From: Actinacidiphila sp. DG2A-62
GTDB lineage: Bacteria; Actinomycetota; Actinomycetes; Streptomycetales; Streptomycetaceae
Assembly: GCF_035825295.1 (NCBI RefSeq)
Contig: NZ_JAYMGI010000002.1
Coordinates: forward strand, 5,881,501 to 5,945,500
Reading direction: 5' to 3'
Length of the DNA: 64,000 nt
The stretch's first letter is position 1, and the number at the start of each line of letters is the position of its first letter. A program made the translations under genes and the position numbers. Below, one piece after another: positions 8,045-17,778 of this stretch. Below the pieces are notes generated by a model, which did no database searches, was not told the origin of the DNA, and saw only the letters and a program-made list of their open reading frames with translations.

Positions 8045-8149
8045 GGTTGTGGGGAATAGTCGTTCAATATGCGCACGATCTGAGGTGATTCGCGGGCCAA
8101 CCGGCCCGGAGACGGGACTTCCCCCGCGGCCAGCAGGTAACGTCGAGGC

Positions 8150-8719
8150 GTGTCCGCCGACCCAGTGCGCGATCTCGCCGGTCAGCCGCCCGCCCGCGGC
8201 GGCGCGGTCGAGGTGCGCAGAAGCGCCCGCAGGCGCCGTACGGTCTCCGCCTACCGTGAGGGCGACCGGACCGTGGTGCTCATTCCGGCCCGGATGTCCA
8301 CGGCCGAGGAGCAGCGCTGGGTGACCACGATGCTCGACAAGCTCGCCGCGCAGGAGAGCCGCCGGATGCCCGGCGACGACGAGCTCGCGGCGCGCGCGGA
8401 ACGCCTGTCCGCGCAGTATCTCAACGGCCGGGCCCGGCCCGACACCGTGCGGTGGGTCACCAACCAGAACTCGCGCTGGGGCTCGTGCACCCCCGCGGAG
8501 GGCAGCATCCGCCTGTCCCACCGGTTGCAGGGCATGCCCGAGTACGTCATCGACTACGTACTGCTGCACGAACTCGCCCACCTGCTCGTCCCCGGCCACG
8601 GCCCGCGGTTCTGGAAACTGCTGGAGAGCTATCCGCGCACCGAGCGCGCCCGCGGCTTCCTCGAAGGCGTGGTCGCCGTCGGACGGCTGCCCAACGGCGC
8701 GGGTTCCGGCGAGGAATAG
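8150..8719 (+). CDS. YgjP-type (DUF45/WLM-like) zinc metallopeptidase
   Basis: A 189-residue gluzincin-like protein. The zinc motif is HELAH in LLHELAHLLVPGHGPRFW (residues ~140-157), with the third ligand probably in the following GHG. The upstream segment SRWGSCT is also typical of the YgjP/DUF45 family. The GTG at 8150 is the start because the next in-frame starts would remove conserved sequence. Some relatives form one polypeptide with, or sit beside, restriction or DNA-repair genes; here it stands alone before the TerD/AIM24 genes. The substrate is unknown. Confidence 0.85.
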   Translation: MSADPVRDLAGQPPARGGAVEVRRSARRRRTVSAYREGDRTVVLIPARMSTAEEQRWVTTMLDKLAAQESRRMPGDDELAARAERLSAQYLNGRARPDTVRWVTNQNSRWGSCTPAEGSIRLSHRLQGMPEYVIDYVLLHELAHLLVPGHGPRFWKLLESYPRTERARGFLEGVVAVGRLPNGAGSGEE

Positions 8720-8788
8720 CCGCTGTCGGTTCGAACGGTTAGCCTGGCGCAACGTACGGAGCAACAGGGCGAGGGGGACGGTCGCACC

Positions 8789-10507
8789 ATGGCCAGGGAA
8801 TTCCAACGTGGCCACAAGGCCAAGATCAGCGATCTGACGGCCGGCACGGATCTCTACGTCGGAGTCCAGATCTCCGCGCCCGGGCTGACCTTCGACATCA
8901 GCTGCTTCGGCCTGGACGCGCGGGAACAGCTCTCCGACGACCGCTACTTCGTCTTCTTCAACCAGCCGAAGTCGCCCGAGGAGTCCATCCAGCTCCTCGG
9001 CCCGCAGGCCGGCGACACCGAGTCGTTCCGCGTCACCCTCGACCGCATCCCGGCGGCCGTGCAGAAGCTGGCCTTCACCGCGACCATCGACGGCGACGGC
9101 CAGATGTCGCAGGTCGCGCCCGGCTACATCAGGATCGTCGCCGGCGGCGAGGAGGTCGCGCGGTACGCCTTCACCGGCGCGGAGTTCAGCACCGAGCGCG
9201 CGGTGATGCTCGCCGACATCTACCTCAAGGACGTGTGGCGGTTCGCCGCGGTCGGCCAGGGCTTCGACGGCGGACTGGCCGCCCTGCTGCGGAACTTCGG
9301 CGGCGAGGTCGCCGAGGAGGAGCCCGCGCCCGAGGCGCCCGCGCCGCAGCAGTCCGCGCAGGCGGCGCCCGGTTTCGCACCCCCGCCGGGCCCGCCGCCC
9401 GCTCAGGCCCAGGCTCCCGCGCCGGCCCCGGCCCCCGGTTTCGCGCCCCCGCCCGGCGGCCCGGCCCCCGTGCCCGCGCAGCCCGCCGCGCCGCAGCCGC
9501 CCGCGCCGCAGCCCGTGGCCCACCAGCCCGGCTTCACGCCGCCGCCCGGCGCCGGCGACCCCGGCATCCACCAGGCGCCCACGATGATCGCGCCGCTCGC
9601 GCCGGCGCAGACCCCGCCGCCCGCTCCCGCGCCGGGCCCGCCCGGCGCCCCCGCCTTCCCCGGCCAGCCGGGCCCCGCGCCCGCCGGCTACCAGCAGCCG
9701 CCCTTCGGCAGCCCGCAGCCCGGCGCTGCCCCGCCCGGATACGCGCAGCCGCCCGGCCCGCCCACCCCGCCCGGATACGCGCAGCCCCCGGGTTTCGGCG
9801 CGCAGCCCGGCTACGCGCAGCCCGCCGCGCCGCCCACCGCCGGCGCCGGCATGGCGGCGGCCATGCAGAAGTACCGGGAGCTGCCCACCGGCCAGCGCTG
9901 GACGCAGCAGAACCCCAAGATGATGCGCGCCGACCTCGGCCAGGGCGGCGGCCAGCCGGTGCTCGCCCGCCAGGGCAGCATGGTGCTCTACCAGGGCAAG
10001 GTCGACTTCGGCTACAAGGGCGCCGGCTTCACCGGCCGGATCGTCGGCAACATGACCGGCCAGGAGATGCAGCTCATGCGCTGCACCGGCGGCGGCCAGG
10101 TGTTCTTCGCCGAGAACGCCTCCTACCTGCACCCGGTCGAGCTGCAGGGCGACGCCCTGTGCGTCTCCGCGGAGAACGTCCTGGCCTTCGACGAGGGACT
10201 GCAGTACGAGGTGCGCAGGATCGAGGGCCACGGCATCCCCGGCGGCGCCCTGTTCACCATGCAGTTCCAGGGCACCGGCACTGTGATCGTCAAGACCCAC
10301 GGCACCCCGGTGGTGCTGCCCGTCACCCCCACCACCTACGCCGACAGCAACGCGATCGTCGCGTGGTCGGCCGCCGCCCAGGTGATCGTCTCCAGCCAGG
10401 TGCGGCTGCGCAGGAGCGCCTACCCCGGCCACAGCGGCGAGACCGTGAACCTCCAGTTCCGCGGCGCGCCCGGCAACTTCATCGTCGTCCAGCCCTACGA
10501 GGTGTGA
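8789..10507 (+). CDS. TerD domain - Pro-rich linker - AIM24 domain fusion protein
   Basis: A 572-residue two-domain protein. Residues 1-180 are a TerD (tellurium/stress, calcium-binding) domain, recognisable from segments such as FDISCFGLDAREQLSDDRY and FTATIDGDGQMS. Residues ~180-350 are a Pro/Ala/Gln/Gly-rich linker with repeats like PPGYAQPPG. The rest is an AIM24-like beta-structure domain (LARQGSMVLYQG, then LMRCTGGGQVFFAE). AIM24 proteins form membrane-associated beta-trapezoid assemblies in other systems. The gene is followed within 6 bp by a second AIM24 gene and then a third. A role in envelope stress is plausible but inferred. Confidence 0.88.
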   Translation: MAREFQRGHKAKISDLTAGTDLYVGVQISAPGLTFDISCFGLDAREQLSDDRYFVFFNQPKSPEESIQLLGPQAGDTESFRVTLDRIPAAVQKLAFTATIDGDGQMSQVAPGYIRIVAGGEEVARYAFTGAEFSTERAVMLADIYLKDVWRFAAVGQGFDGGLAALLRNFGGEVAEEEPAPEAPAPQQSAQAAPGFAPPPGPPPAQAQAPAPAPAPGFAPPPGGPAPVPAQPAAPQPPAPQPVAHQPGFTPPPGAGDPGIHQAPTMIAPLAPAQTPPPAPAPGPPGAPAFPGQPGPAPAGYQQPPFGSPQPGAAPPGYAQPPGPPTPPGYAQPPGFGAQPGYAQPAAPPTAGAGMAAAMQKYRELPTGQRWTQQNPKMMRADLGQGGGQPVLARQGSMVLYQGKVDFGYKGAGFTGRIVGNMTGQEMQLMRCTGGGQVFFAENASYLHPVELQGDALCVSAENVLAFDEGLQYEVRRIEGHGIPGGALFTMQFQGTGTVIVKTHGTPVVLPVTPTTYADSNAIVAWSAAAQVIVSSQVRLRRSAYPGHSGETVNLQFRGAPGNFIVVQPYEV

Positions 10508-10513
10508 CCCGCC

Positions 10514-11197
10514 ATGGACCAGCAGATGATCGCGGGCTACGCACCCACCCCGGTCGCCGCCCGGATGGAGAACCACGGTTCCTCGATGCTCAAGGTGGCC
10601 ATGCAGACCGGCCACGACCTGTTCGCGCGCACCGGCTCGATGGTCGCGTACGAGGGCTTCGTGCAGTACGAGCCGAACCCGCCGGCGGTCCGGCAGATGG
10701 CCTCCGCGTGGCTGACCGGTGAGAGCGCGCCGCTGATGAAGTGCAGCGGAGACGGCCTGCTCTACCTCGCCGACTACGGGGCCGACGTGGTCTGCCTGAA
10801 CCTGAACAACGAGTCCGTGTCGGTCAACGGCACCAACCTGCTCGCCTTCGACGCCCACCTGAGCTGGGGGGTGGAGCGGGTCAAGGGACTGGCGAAGTTC
10901 GCCGGCCAGGGCCTGTTCAACGTGGGGGTGTCGGGCGTCGGCTGGGTGGCCGTCACCTCCCGCGGCACGCCGATCGTGGTGGACTGCGGCAGCGGCGCGG
11001 ACGAGACGTACGTCGATCCGGACGCGCTGGTGGCCTGGTCGTCCGGGCTGAAGATGAAGGCCAAGCGCAGTTTCAAGGCGTCGTCGCTGATCGGGCGCGG
11101 CAGCGGGGAGGCGTTCCAGATCGCCTTCTCCGGACAGGGCTTCGTGGTCGTACAGCCCAGCGAGGACAGCACCGACCGGCTCCGGATCCGGGGCTGA
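10514..11197 (+). CDS. AIM24 family protein
   Basis: A 227-residue single-domain AIM24 protein. It shares the repeat pattern of the previous gene's C-terminal domain, for example LFARTGSMVAYEGFV, LMKCSGDGLLYLAD and GQGFVVVQPSE near the end. The start lies 6 bp after the upstream stop, so this is the middle gene of an operon. No signal peptide or transmembrane segment is seen. It may form hetero-oligomers with the two flanking AIM24 proteins. Confidence 0.88.
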   Translation: MDQQMIAGYAPTPVAARMENHGSSMLKVAMQTGHDLFARTGSMVAYEGFVQYEPNPPAVRQMASAWLTGESAPLMKCSGDGLLYLADYGADVVCLNLNNESVSVNGTNLLAFDAHLSWGVERVKGLAKFAGQGLFNVGVSGVGWVAVTSRGTPIVVDCGSGADETYVDPDALVAWSSGLKMKAKRSFKASSLIGRGSGEAFQIAFSGQGFVVVQPSEDSTDRLRIRG

Positions 11198-11214
11198 GGG
11201 GGGACCGACACACC

Positions 11215-11976
11215 ATGCAGAGCCCGCTCTTCGCCTTCACCGAGGTGCAGAACCAGGACCACTACAGCCTGCAGAACTCCTATCTGCTGCGGGTCCGCCT
11301 GGACGGCAACACCGGACCCGACTGCCTGGCCCGCAAGGGGTCGATGGTCGCCTACCAGGGCATGATCGAGTTCGACGGCGAGTACCAGTCCCACCACCAG
11401 CGCCGTGCCCGCCGGCAGACCGGCGAGGGCCTGGAGCTGATGCGCTGCTCCGGCCAGGGCACCGTCTACCTGGCCAACCTCGCGCAGCAGATCCACATCC
11501 TGGACGTGGACCACGAGGGCCTGACCGTCGACAGCGCCTACGTCCTCGCGCTCGACTCGGGCCTGCACTGGGAGGTCATCGCGGTCGACAGCCAGTTCGG
11601 CCTGTCCGGGACCGGCCAGTACAACCTGAACATCTCCGGCAGCGGCAAGGTCGCCCTGATGACCTCGGGCAAGCCGCTGATGATGCCGGTGACCCCCGAC
11701 AAGTACGTGTCGTGCGACGCGGACGCGGTCGTCGCCTGGTCCACCGGGCTGCGGGTGCAGATGCAGGCGCAGACCTCCAGCTCCTCGGTCTTCCGCCGCC
11801 GCGGCAACACCGGCGAGGGCTGGGAGCTGAACTTCGTCGGCCAGGGGCACGTGCTGGTGCAGCCCAGCGAACTGATGCCGCCGCAGAACGCGGCGATCCA
11901 GGGGCTGCGCGGCCAGTACGGCCTGGGCCCGCAGGGCCACGGCCAGAACCAGGGCAACATCTGGTCCAACCGCTGA
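11215..11976 (+). CDS. AIM24 family protein
   Basis: A 253-residue AIM24 protein, third in the row. It shows the family signatures CLARKGSMVAYQG, LELMRCSGQGTVYLA and GQGHVLVQPSE, followed by a Gln/Gly-rich tail. The ATG at 11215 has GAGGGGGGA upstream. The 17-bp gap to the previous gene supports co-transcription. The trio is diverged in sequence but aligned in motif order, which indicates old tandem duplication of the AIM24 domain. Confidence 0.88.
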   Translation: MQSPLFAFTEVQNQDHYSLQNSYLLRVRLDGNTGPDCLARKGSMVAYQGMIEFDGEYQSHHQRRARRQTGEGLELMRCSGQGTVYLANLAQQIHILDVDHEGLTVDSAYVLALDSGLHWEVIAVDSQFGLSGTGQYNLNISGSGKVALMTSGKPLMMPVTPDKYVSCDADAVVAWSTGLRVQMQAQTSSSSVFRRRGNTGEGWELNFVGQGHVLVQPSELMPPQNAAIQGLRGQYGLGPQGHGQNQGNIWSNR

Positions 11977-11985
11977 GGCGCGTCG

Positions 11986-12015
11986 GCACCCGCCGCCCCC
12001 GCACCCGCCGCCCCC
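11986..12015. repeat. Two-copy 15-bp GC-rich tandem repeat
   Basis: GCACCCGCCGCCCCC occurs twice back to back just after the last AIM24 stop, with a partial third copy near 12030. It is one of several short tandem arrays that follow gene ends in this window. Confidence 0.7.
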
Positions 12016-12106
12016 GTAGCCCTAGCCCCCGCACCCGCCGCGCGTGCTGTCCGGCGGGTGCTCGTACGGCCCGCGGGCCCGCCGTCACCGGCCGGCCGCC
12101 ACGTGC

Positions 12107-12646
12107 CTACGCGTCGAGCAGCACGCGGGTGCGGGCGAGCAGGGACACCACCGAGGCGTCCGCGACCCCGGCGACCTCGTCGTAGCCGAACCAGCGCAGG
12201 TCCAGGGACTCGTCGCTGATCGCCGCGACCGCGCCCTCGGGCGCCGCCGCGGCGTACTGCACGTCCAGGTGCCAGGCGCAGGGCGTGAGGTGGCGGTCCA
12301 GGCGCACCGGCTCAGGGGTGATCAGCCGCAGGCCGTCGATGCCGGACTCCTCCGCGCCCTCGCGCAGCGCCGCGTTCGCGAGGGAGGCGTCGCCGGGCTC
12401 GCAGTGGCCGCCCATCTGCAGCCACATCTTCAGCTTGGCGTGCAGGGTCAGCAGGACCCGCCGCCGCGGCGGGTCCACGACCAGGACGCTGCCGGTCAGG
12501 TGCCCGACCCGGCAGGGCTTGTAGAGGCCGTCGGGATGCTCGGCCAGGTGCGCCAGATACGCGGTGCGCAGCTTCTCCTGCGCGGCGTCGGGCGCACGCC
12601 AGCCCTCAAGGACGCCGACGGCGTCCGCGTGCAGCGCGGTGCTCAC
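12107..12646 (-). CDS. Nudix hydrolase
   Basis: A 179-residue Nudix hydrolase. The box is seen as GGHCEPGDASL, then ALREGAEESG (residues ~80-105). Flanking segments KMWLQMGG and DLRWFGYDEV are typical of actinobacterial Nudix proteins of unknown substrate. The GTG at 12644-12646 overlaps the stop of the upstream DUF2342 gene by 4 bp (GTGA), so the two form an operon. No substrate can be deduced. Confidence 0.87.
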   Translation of the reverse strand: MSTALHADAVGVLEGWRAPDAAQEKLRTAYLAHLAEHPDGLYKPCRVGHLTGSVLVVDPPRRRVLLTLHAKLKMWLQMGGHCEPGDASLANAALREGAEESGIDGLRLITPEPVRLDRHLTPCAWHLDVQYAAAAPEGAVAAISDESLDLRWFGYDEVAGVADASVVSLLARTRVLLDA

Positions 12647-14241
12647 TTGCCGGGGTCGCCCTCGCTCGTGCCGTCGGGGTCGCCCTCGGCGCCCGAGCCA
12701 GGGCCGGAGCCCGAGCCGGAGCCGGAGCCTGAGTCCGAGCCCTGACCCGCCTCGCCGGCGTCCTTCGCCGGGCCCTCGCCCGCCTCGCCCGCAGAACCCT
12801 TCGAGTCGTCCGCCGCGCTCTTCGCCGCGTCGCCCGCGCCGGCCGCCGCCTCCCCGAGGATGCGGTCCAGCTCGGAGAAGTCCACGCTCTCGCGGTGCAC
12901 GAAGCCGTCCGGGTCGTCCAGGTCCGCGGCGGTCGGCAGCATGTCGGGGTGGCCCCACAGGCCGTCCCGCCCCTCCACGCCGCGCGCGTCGGTGAGGGAG
13001 GCCCACAGCCGCGCCGCGTCCCGCAGTCGCCGGGGCCGCAGCTCCAGCCCGATCAGCGTGGCGAAGGTCTGCTCGGCCGGGCCGCCGGTCGCCCGGCGGC
13101 GGCGCAGCGTCTCGCGCAGCGCACCGGCGGACGGCAGGTGGGGGCTCGCCGCGGCGTGCACCACCGCGTCCACCCACCCCTCGACCAGGGCCAGCGCCGT
13201 CTCCAGCCGGGCCAGCGCCGCCTTCTGCTCCGGCGTGTCCTCGGGCTGGAACATGCCCTGCTGCAGCGCCTCCTGGAGCTGCTCGGGCTGCGTCGGGTCC
13301 AGCTGGCCGACCGCGTCCTCCAGCCGGGCGGTGTCCACCTTGATGCCGCGCGCATAGCCCTCGACCGCGCCGAACAGGTGGGCGCGCAGCCACGGCACAT
13401 GCGCGAACAGCCGCTGGTGCGCGGCCTCGCGCAGGGCCAGATACAGCCGCACCTCCTCCTGCGGCACGCCCAGGCCGTCGCCGAACGCCGCCACGTTCGC
13501 GGGCAGCAGGGCCGCCTTGCCGGCCGGGCCGAGCGGCAGCCCGACGTCGGTGGAGCCGACCACCTCGCCGGCCAGGGTGCCCAGCGCCTGTCCGATCTGC
13601 GAGCCGAACATCGCGCCGCCCATGGAGCGCATCATGCCGAGCAGCGGGCCGGTCATGGCCTGCATCTCCTCGGGCAGCACATCGCCCATCGCGCCGGCCA
13701 CCCGCTCGGCGACCGGGTCCACCAGGTCCTTCCACACCGGGAGCGTCGCCTCGACCCACTCCGCGCGGCTCCAGGCCACCGCGGAGTTCGCGCCCGAGGG
13801 CAGCGAGGTGACACCGTCCAGCCACAGGTCCGCCAGCCGCACGGCCTCCTCGACCCAGGAGCGGTCGGCGCGGCCCACGGTCGCGTCCTTCACGCCGTCC
13901 GGGGTGCCCTGGGCGACGGTCTGCCGGGCGATGTCCTTGGCCATGTCCCAGTTCACCGGCCCGCCGTCGTAGGACAGCATCTGGCCGAGCTGCTGGAAGG
14001 CCGCGCCCAGGTCGCCGGGGCCCAGCGAGCCGAACATCGCGGCGAAGGGGTTGTCGCCGCCCGCGCCGAACGGGCCGCCGGCGCCGAAGCCGAAGGGTCC
14101 GGGCGGACCGCCCTGGCCCCCCTGACCGCCCTGGTCACCGCCCCTGCCGCCGCCCTTGCCACTGCCCCCTGACGGGGTGCCGTCGTCCCCGTCCCCGGGT
14201 TCCTCGGGAGGGACGCCGAATCCGAATGGGATGTCACTCAC
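12643..14241 (-). CDS. DUF2342-family zinc-dependent metalloprotease-like protein
   Basis: A 532-residue protein of the actinobacterial DUF2342 / 'zinc-dependent metalloprotease' family. The N-terminal ~85 residues are Gly/Pro-rich. The family core includes VNWDMAKDIARQ and ALREAAHQRLFAHVP, where the His/Glu pattern is thought to bind metal. The C-terminal 80 residues are an acidic Gly/Ser/Glu repeat tail (for example SGSGSGSGSG). The GTG at 14239-14241 has GAGGAA upstream. It precedes a Nudix gene with a 4-bp overlap. Protease activity of the family is predicted rather than demonstrated. Confidence 0.87.
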   Translation of the reverse strand: MSDIPFGFGVPPEEPGDGDDGTPSGGSGKGGGRGGDQGGQGGQGGPPGPFGFGAGGPFGAGGDNPFAAMFGSLGPGDLGAAFQQLGQMLSYDGGPVNWDMAKDIARQTVAQGTPDGVKDATVGRADRSWVEEAVRLADLWLDGVTSLPSGANSAVAWSRAEWVEATLPVWKDLVDPVAERVAGAMGDVLPEEMQAMTGPLLGMMRSMGGAMFGSQIGQALGTLAGEVVGSTDVGLPLGPAGKAALLPANVAAFGDGLGVPQEEVRLYLALREAAHQRLFAHVPWLRAHLFGAVEGYARGIKVDTARLEDAVGQLDPTQPEQLQEALQQGMFQPEDTPEQKAALARLETALALVEGWVDAVVHAAASPHLPSAGALRETLRRRRATGGPAEQTFATLIGLELRPRRLRDAARLWASLTDARGVEGRDGLWGHPDMLPTAADLDDPDGFVHRESVDFSELDRILGEAAAGAGDAAKSAADDSKGSAGEAGEGPAKDAGEAGQGSDSGSGSGSGSGPGSGAEGDPDGTSEGDPGK

Positions 14242-14359
14242 GGGAATTCCTCGGCTCTGTGTCGGTGTGGGGTGGTGTGATGGGCTGTACCTCCAGCCTA
14301 GACACGTGTCCGGCAGGATGGCTCGCGTACGTATCTGAGACAACCGTGGGAGACACCCG

Positions 14360-15466
14360 GTGAGTTCCCCAGAAGCACACGTTCGCCCAGAGCGGAGCGC
14401 CGGCCGGTCCGGGGCCGGCCCGGTGGTCGCGATCACCGGCGCCGCCTCCGGCGTGGGCCGGGCGCTGGCGCTCAGGCTCGTCTCGTCCGACCGGATCAGG
14501 AAGGTCGTGGCGATCGACGAGCGGCGCGGCGAGGTGCCCGGGGCGACCTGGCGGGTGCTGGACGTGCGGGACCCGGCGATCGCCGACAAGCTGCGCGGCG
14601 CGGACGTGGTGGTGCACCTCGCGCTCGACCTCGACCTGGAGTCCGATCCCAAGGCACGCTCGGCGTTCAACGTCCGCGGCACCCAGACCGTGCTCACCGC
14701 GTCCGCGGCGGCCGGCGTGCGCCGCGTGGTGCTGTGCACCTCGGCGATGGTCTACGGCGCGCAGGCGGACAACGACGTGCCGCTCGCCGAGGACGCGCCG
14801 CTGCGGGCCACCTCCGAGGCCAGCTTCGTCGACGACCTGCTGGAGATCGAGCGGCTCGGCCGCCGCGCCCCGCGCGCCCACCCGGGGCTCAACGTCACGG
14901 TGCTGCGCCCGGCGGTCCTGGTCGGCGGCACGGACACCGCGCTGACCCGCTACTTCGAGTCGCCGCGGCTGCTGGTGGTGGCGGGCAGCCGGCCCTGCTG
15001 GCAGTTCTGCCACGTCGAGGACCTGGTCTCGGCGCTGGAGTACGCCGTGCTGGAGAAGGTCGACGGCGAGATGGCGGTGGGCTGCGACGGCTGGCTGGAG
15101 CAGGAGGAGGTCGAGGAGCTGTCGGGCATCCGGCGGATGGAGCTGCCGCCGGCGATCGCCTTCGGCGCGGCGTCCCGGCTGCACCGGCTCGGCCTGACCC
15201 CGTCGCCCGCGGGCGACCTGGCGTACACGATGCACCCCTGGGTGGTCAGCGGCAGCAGGCTGTACGAAGCGGGCTGGCGTCCGCAGTGGACCAACGAGGA
15301 GGTGCTCGCGGAGCTGCTGGCCGAGGTGGAGGGGCGCAACTCGGTGGCCTGCCGCTGGCTCGGTCGCAAGGACGCCACGGCGCTGGGCGCGGCCGGCGCG
15401 ACGGTGGCGCTGGTCGGCGCCGCGGCGGCGGTGCGCAGGGCGCGCAGGGCGCGGCGCGGGCTGTGA
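14360..15466 (+). CDS. NAD-dependent epimerase/dehydratase (extended SDR)
   Basis: A 368-residue extended short-chain dehydrogenase/reductase. The nucleotide-binding motif is VAITGAASGVGRALA, a GxxGxxG variant near residue 25. The strand end VVHLALDLDLE follows. In the sugar-epimerase region VLCTSAMVYGAQ, the usual YxxxK is not clearly conserved; a Tyr is present in SAMVYG. The C-terminus ends with a short hydrophobic stretch (ALGAAGATVALVGAAAAV) followed by Arg residues, which may be a membrane anchor. It is divergent from the DUF2342 gene. The substrate is unknown. Confidence 0.85.
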   Translation: MSSPEAHVRPERSAGRSGAGPVVAITGAASGVGRALALRLVSSDRIRKVVAIDERRGEVPGATWRVLDVRDPAIADKLRGADVVVHLALDLDLESDPKARSAFNVRGTQTVLTASAAAGVRRVVLCTSAMVYGAQADNDVPLAEDAPLRATSEASFVDDLLEIERLGRRAPRAHPGLNVTVLRPAVLVGGTDTALTRYFESPRLLVVAGSRPCWQFCHVEDLVSALEYAVLEKVDGEMAVGCDGWLEQEEVEELSGIRRMELPPAIAFGAASRLHRLGLTPSPAGDLAYTMHPWVVSGSRLYEAGWRPQWTNEEVLAELLAEVEGRNSVACRWLGRKDATALGAAGATVALVGAAAAVRRARRARRGL

Positions 15467-15616
15467 GCGGGAGCGGGCGGTGGTCCGGCGTCCGTCGTGC
15501 CGGTCGTGGGACGGCCGCCCGGACGTGCCGCGAAGGAACGGCGCCGCGAACGGAAGAGGGCGAACGGAAGAGGGCGAACGGAAGAGGCTTTCCGCATCGC
15601 GGGAGAGTGAGGCAGC

Positions 15617-16090
15617 ATGAACACCATGGACGGCATGGAGAGCATCTACGAAGAGCGGGACGGCGACGGCCCGGTCCGGCTGCTGGCGATCCGCGACACC
15701 CCCCTGTCGGTGGACGAGGTCCACGCCGCGGTGGGTGACGACGCGGCGGGCGGCACCACTCTCTTCGTCGGCGCCGTACGCGACCACGACGGACGCCCCG
15801 GCGTCGCGGTGACCGGGTTGTCGTACTCCGCGCACCCCAGCGCGGGCACGCAGCTGCGCCGGGTTGCGGAGAAGGTCGCCGCGGACTATCCGGTGCGCGC
15901 GCTGGCCGCCGTCCACCGGGTGGGCGATCTGCGGGTCGGCGACATCGCGGTGGTCGTCGCGGTCTCCTGCCCGCACCGCGACGAGTCCTTCGCCGCGGCC
16001 CGCCGCCTGATCGACGACCTCAAGGACCAGGTCCCCATCTGGAAGCACCAGACCTTCGCGGACGGCACAGAGGATTGGGTCGGCGCGTAG
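15617..16090 (+). CDS. moaE: Molybdopterin synthase catalytic subunit MoaE
   Basis: The large subunit of molybdopterin synthase, which converts precursor Z (cPMP) to molybdopterin using the MoaD thiocarboxylate. The 157-residue product has the family segments TTLFVGAVRDHDGR, LSYSAHP and VAVSCPHRDESFAA. The substrate-binding end is PIWKHQTFADG. moaD is not adjacent. The last four codons and the stop (W-V-G-A-stop) are the beginning of a 53-bp tandem repeat that continues downstream. Confidence 0.95.
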   Translation: MNTMDGMESIYEERDGDGPVRLLAIRDTPLSVDEVHAAVGDDAAGGTTLFVGAVRDHDGRPGVAVTGLSYSAHPSAGTQLRRVAEKVAADYPVRALAAVHRVGDLRVGDIAVVVAVSCPHRDESFAAARRLIDDLKDQVPIWKHQTFADGTEDWVGA

Positions 16091-16223
16091 CGCCTCGATG
16101 GGGGGTGGTGGTCGGGCGACGGGTGGGCTGGGTCGGCGCGTAGCGCCTCGATGAGGGGTGGTGGTCGGGCGACGGGTGGGCTGGGTCGGCGCGTAGCGCC
16201 TCGATGAGGGGTGGTGGTCGGGC
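16076..16223. repeat. 53-bp tandem repeat spanning the moaE stop codon
   Basis: Units start at 16076, 16129 and 16182 (the last partial). Each begins TGGGTCGGCGCGTAG, which in the first unit encodes the last residues and the stop of MoaE. The units differ at very few positions, so the duplication is recent. The rest of the gap to about 16390 has no gene. An imperfect palindrome with arms GTATCA and TGATAC lies near 16322-16350. Confidence 0.9.
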
Positions 16224-16391
16224 GGGGACTCGGCGTGCGGGTCCGCGCGGCCCACTCCGATGACGTAACCGTCCGTTAGTGGGATTTCCGCATGCGTAAC
16301 CCCGCGCCCCGTAGGACCGTTGTATCACTCAGCGGTTAATCTGCTGATACGTCTCAATGGTCCGTTTCGGGTACGGGGTCGGGAGTCCGCA

Positions 16392-16619
16392 GTGGCAGCA
16401 CTCGCCTGGTTGATCATTCCGCTGATCGCTGCGGTCGCCGCCGCGATCTGGGGCCGCTGGGCCGGTCGGCGGCGGCTGACCGGGGACGGCGCCTCGCTGG
16501 CCGGCTACGAGCGCTTCCGCGTGGCCATGGAGGGCGCGGGAGAGGGCGAGGGAGGCGGCGAGGGCGGGGAGGATTCCCCCGCGGGCCGGTCGCCGGTCCC
16601 GTCCCTTAGGGTCGGACCC
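16392..16619 (+). other. In-frame membrane-helix segment upstream of the PDZ protease
   Basis: A GTG at 16392 opens a frame that encodes one transmembrane helix (ALAWLIIPLIAAVAAAIWG) followed by the segment LAGYERFRVAMEG. In related Streptomyces this segment is, as far as I recall, a separate small membrane protein. Here there is no stop before the protease ATG at 16620, so translation from 16392 would give a fused 433-residue protein with two helices. Loss of a stop by an indel is an alternative explanation. Confidence 0.5.
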
Positions 16620-17693
<1,074 letters not shown>

Positions 17694-17701
17694 CCGCGCC
17701 C

Positions 17702-17778
17702 CGACCGCTCAGGCGCGGGAGCCGACCCCGCCGCGACCGCTCAGGCGCGGGAGCCGACCGCGCCCGACCGCTCAGGCG
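17702..17778. repeat. Three-copy ~32-bp repeat at the convergent gene ends
   Basis: CGACCGCTCAGGCG recurs at 17702, 17734 and 17765. The last copy contains the stop codon (TCA at 17772, minus strand) of the PPA1309 gene. The spacing is 32 and 31 bp. Confidence 0.8.

Noticed and set aside
8036..8056. Chromosomal origin of replication
   Set aside because: There is one strong box and one weak one; no dnaA, dnaN, gyrB or box cluster is present.
8036..10858. A 940-codon minus-strand frame over the TerD/AIM24 genes
   Set aside because: It is the shadow of well-supported plus-strand genes, with no domain and no ribosome binding site.
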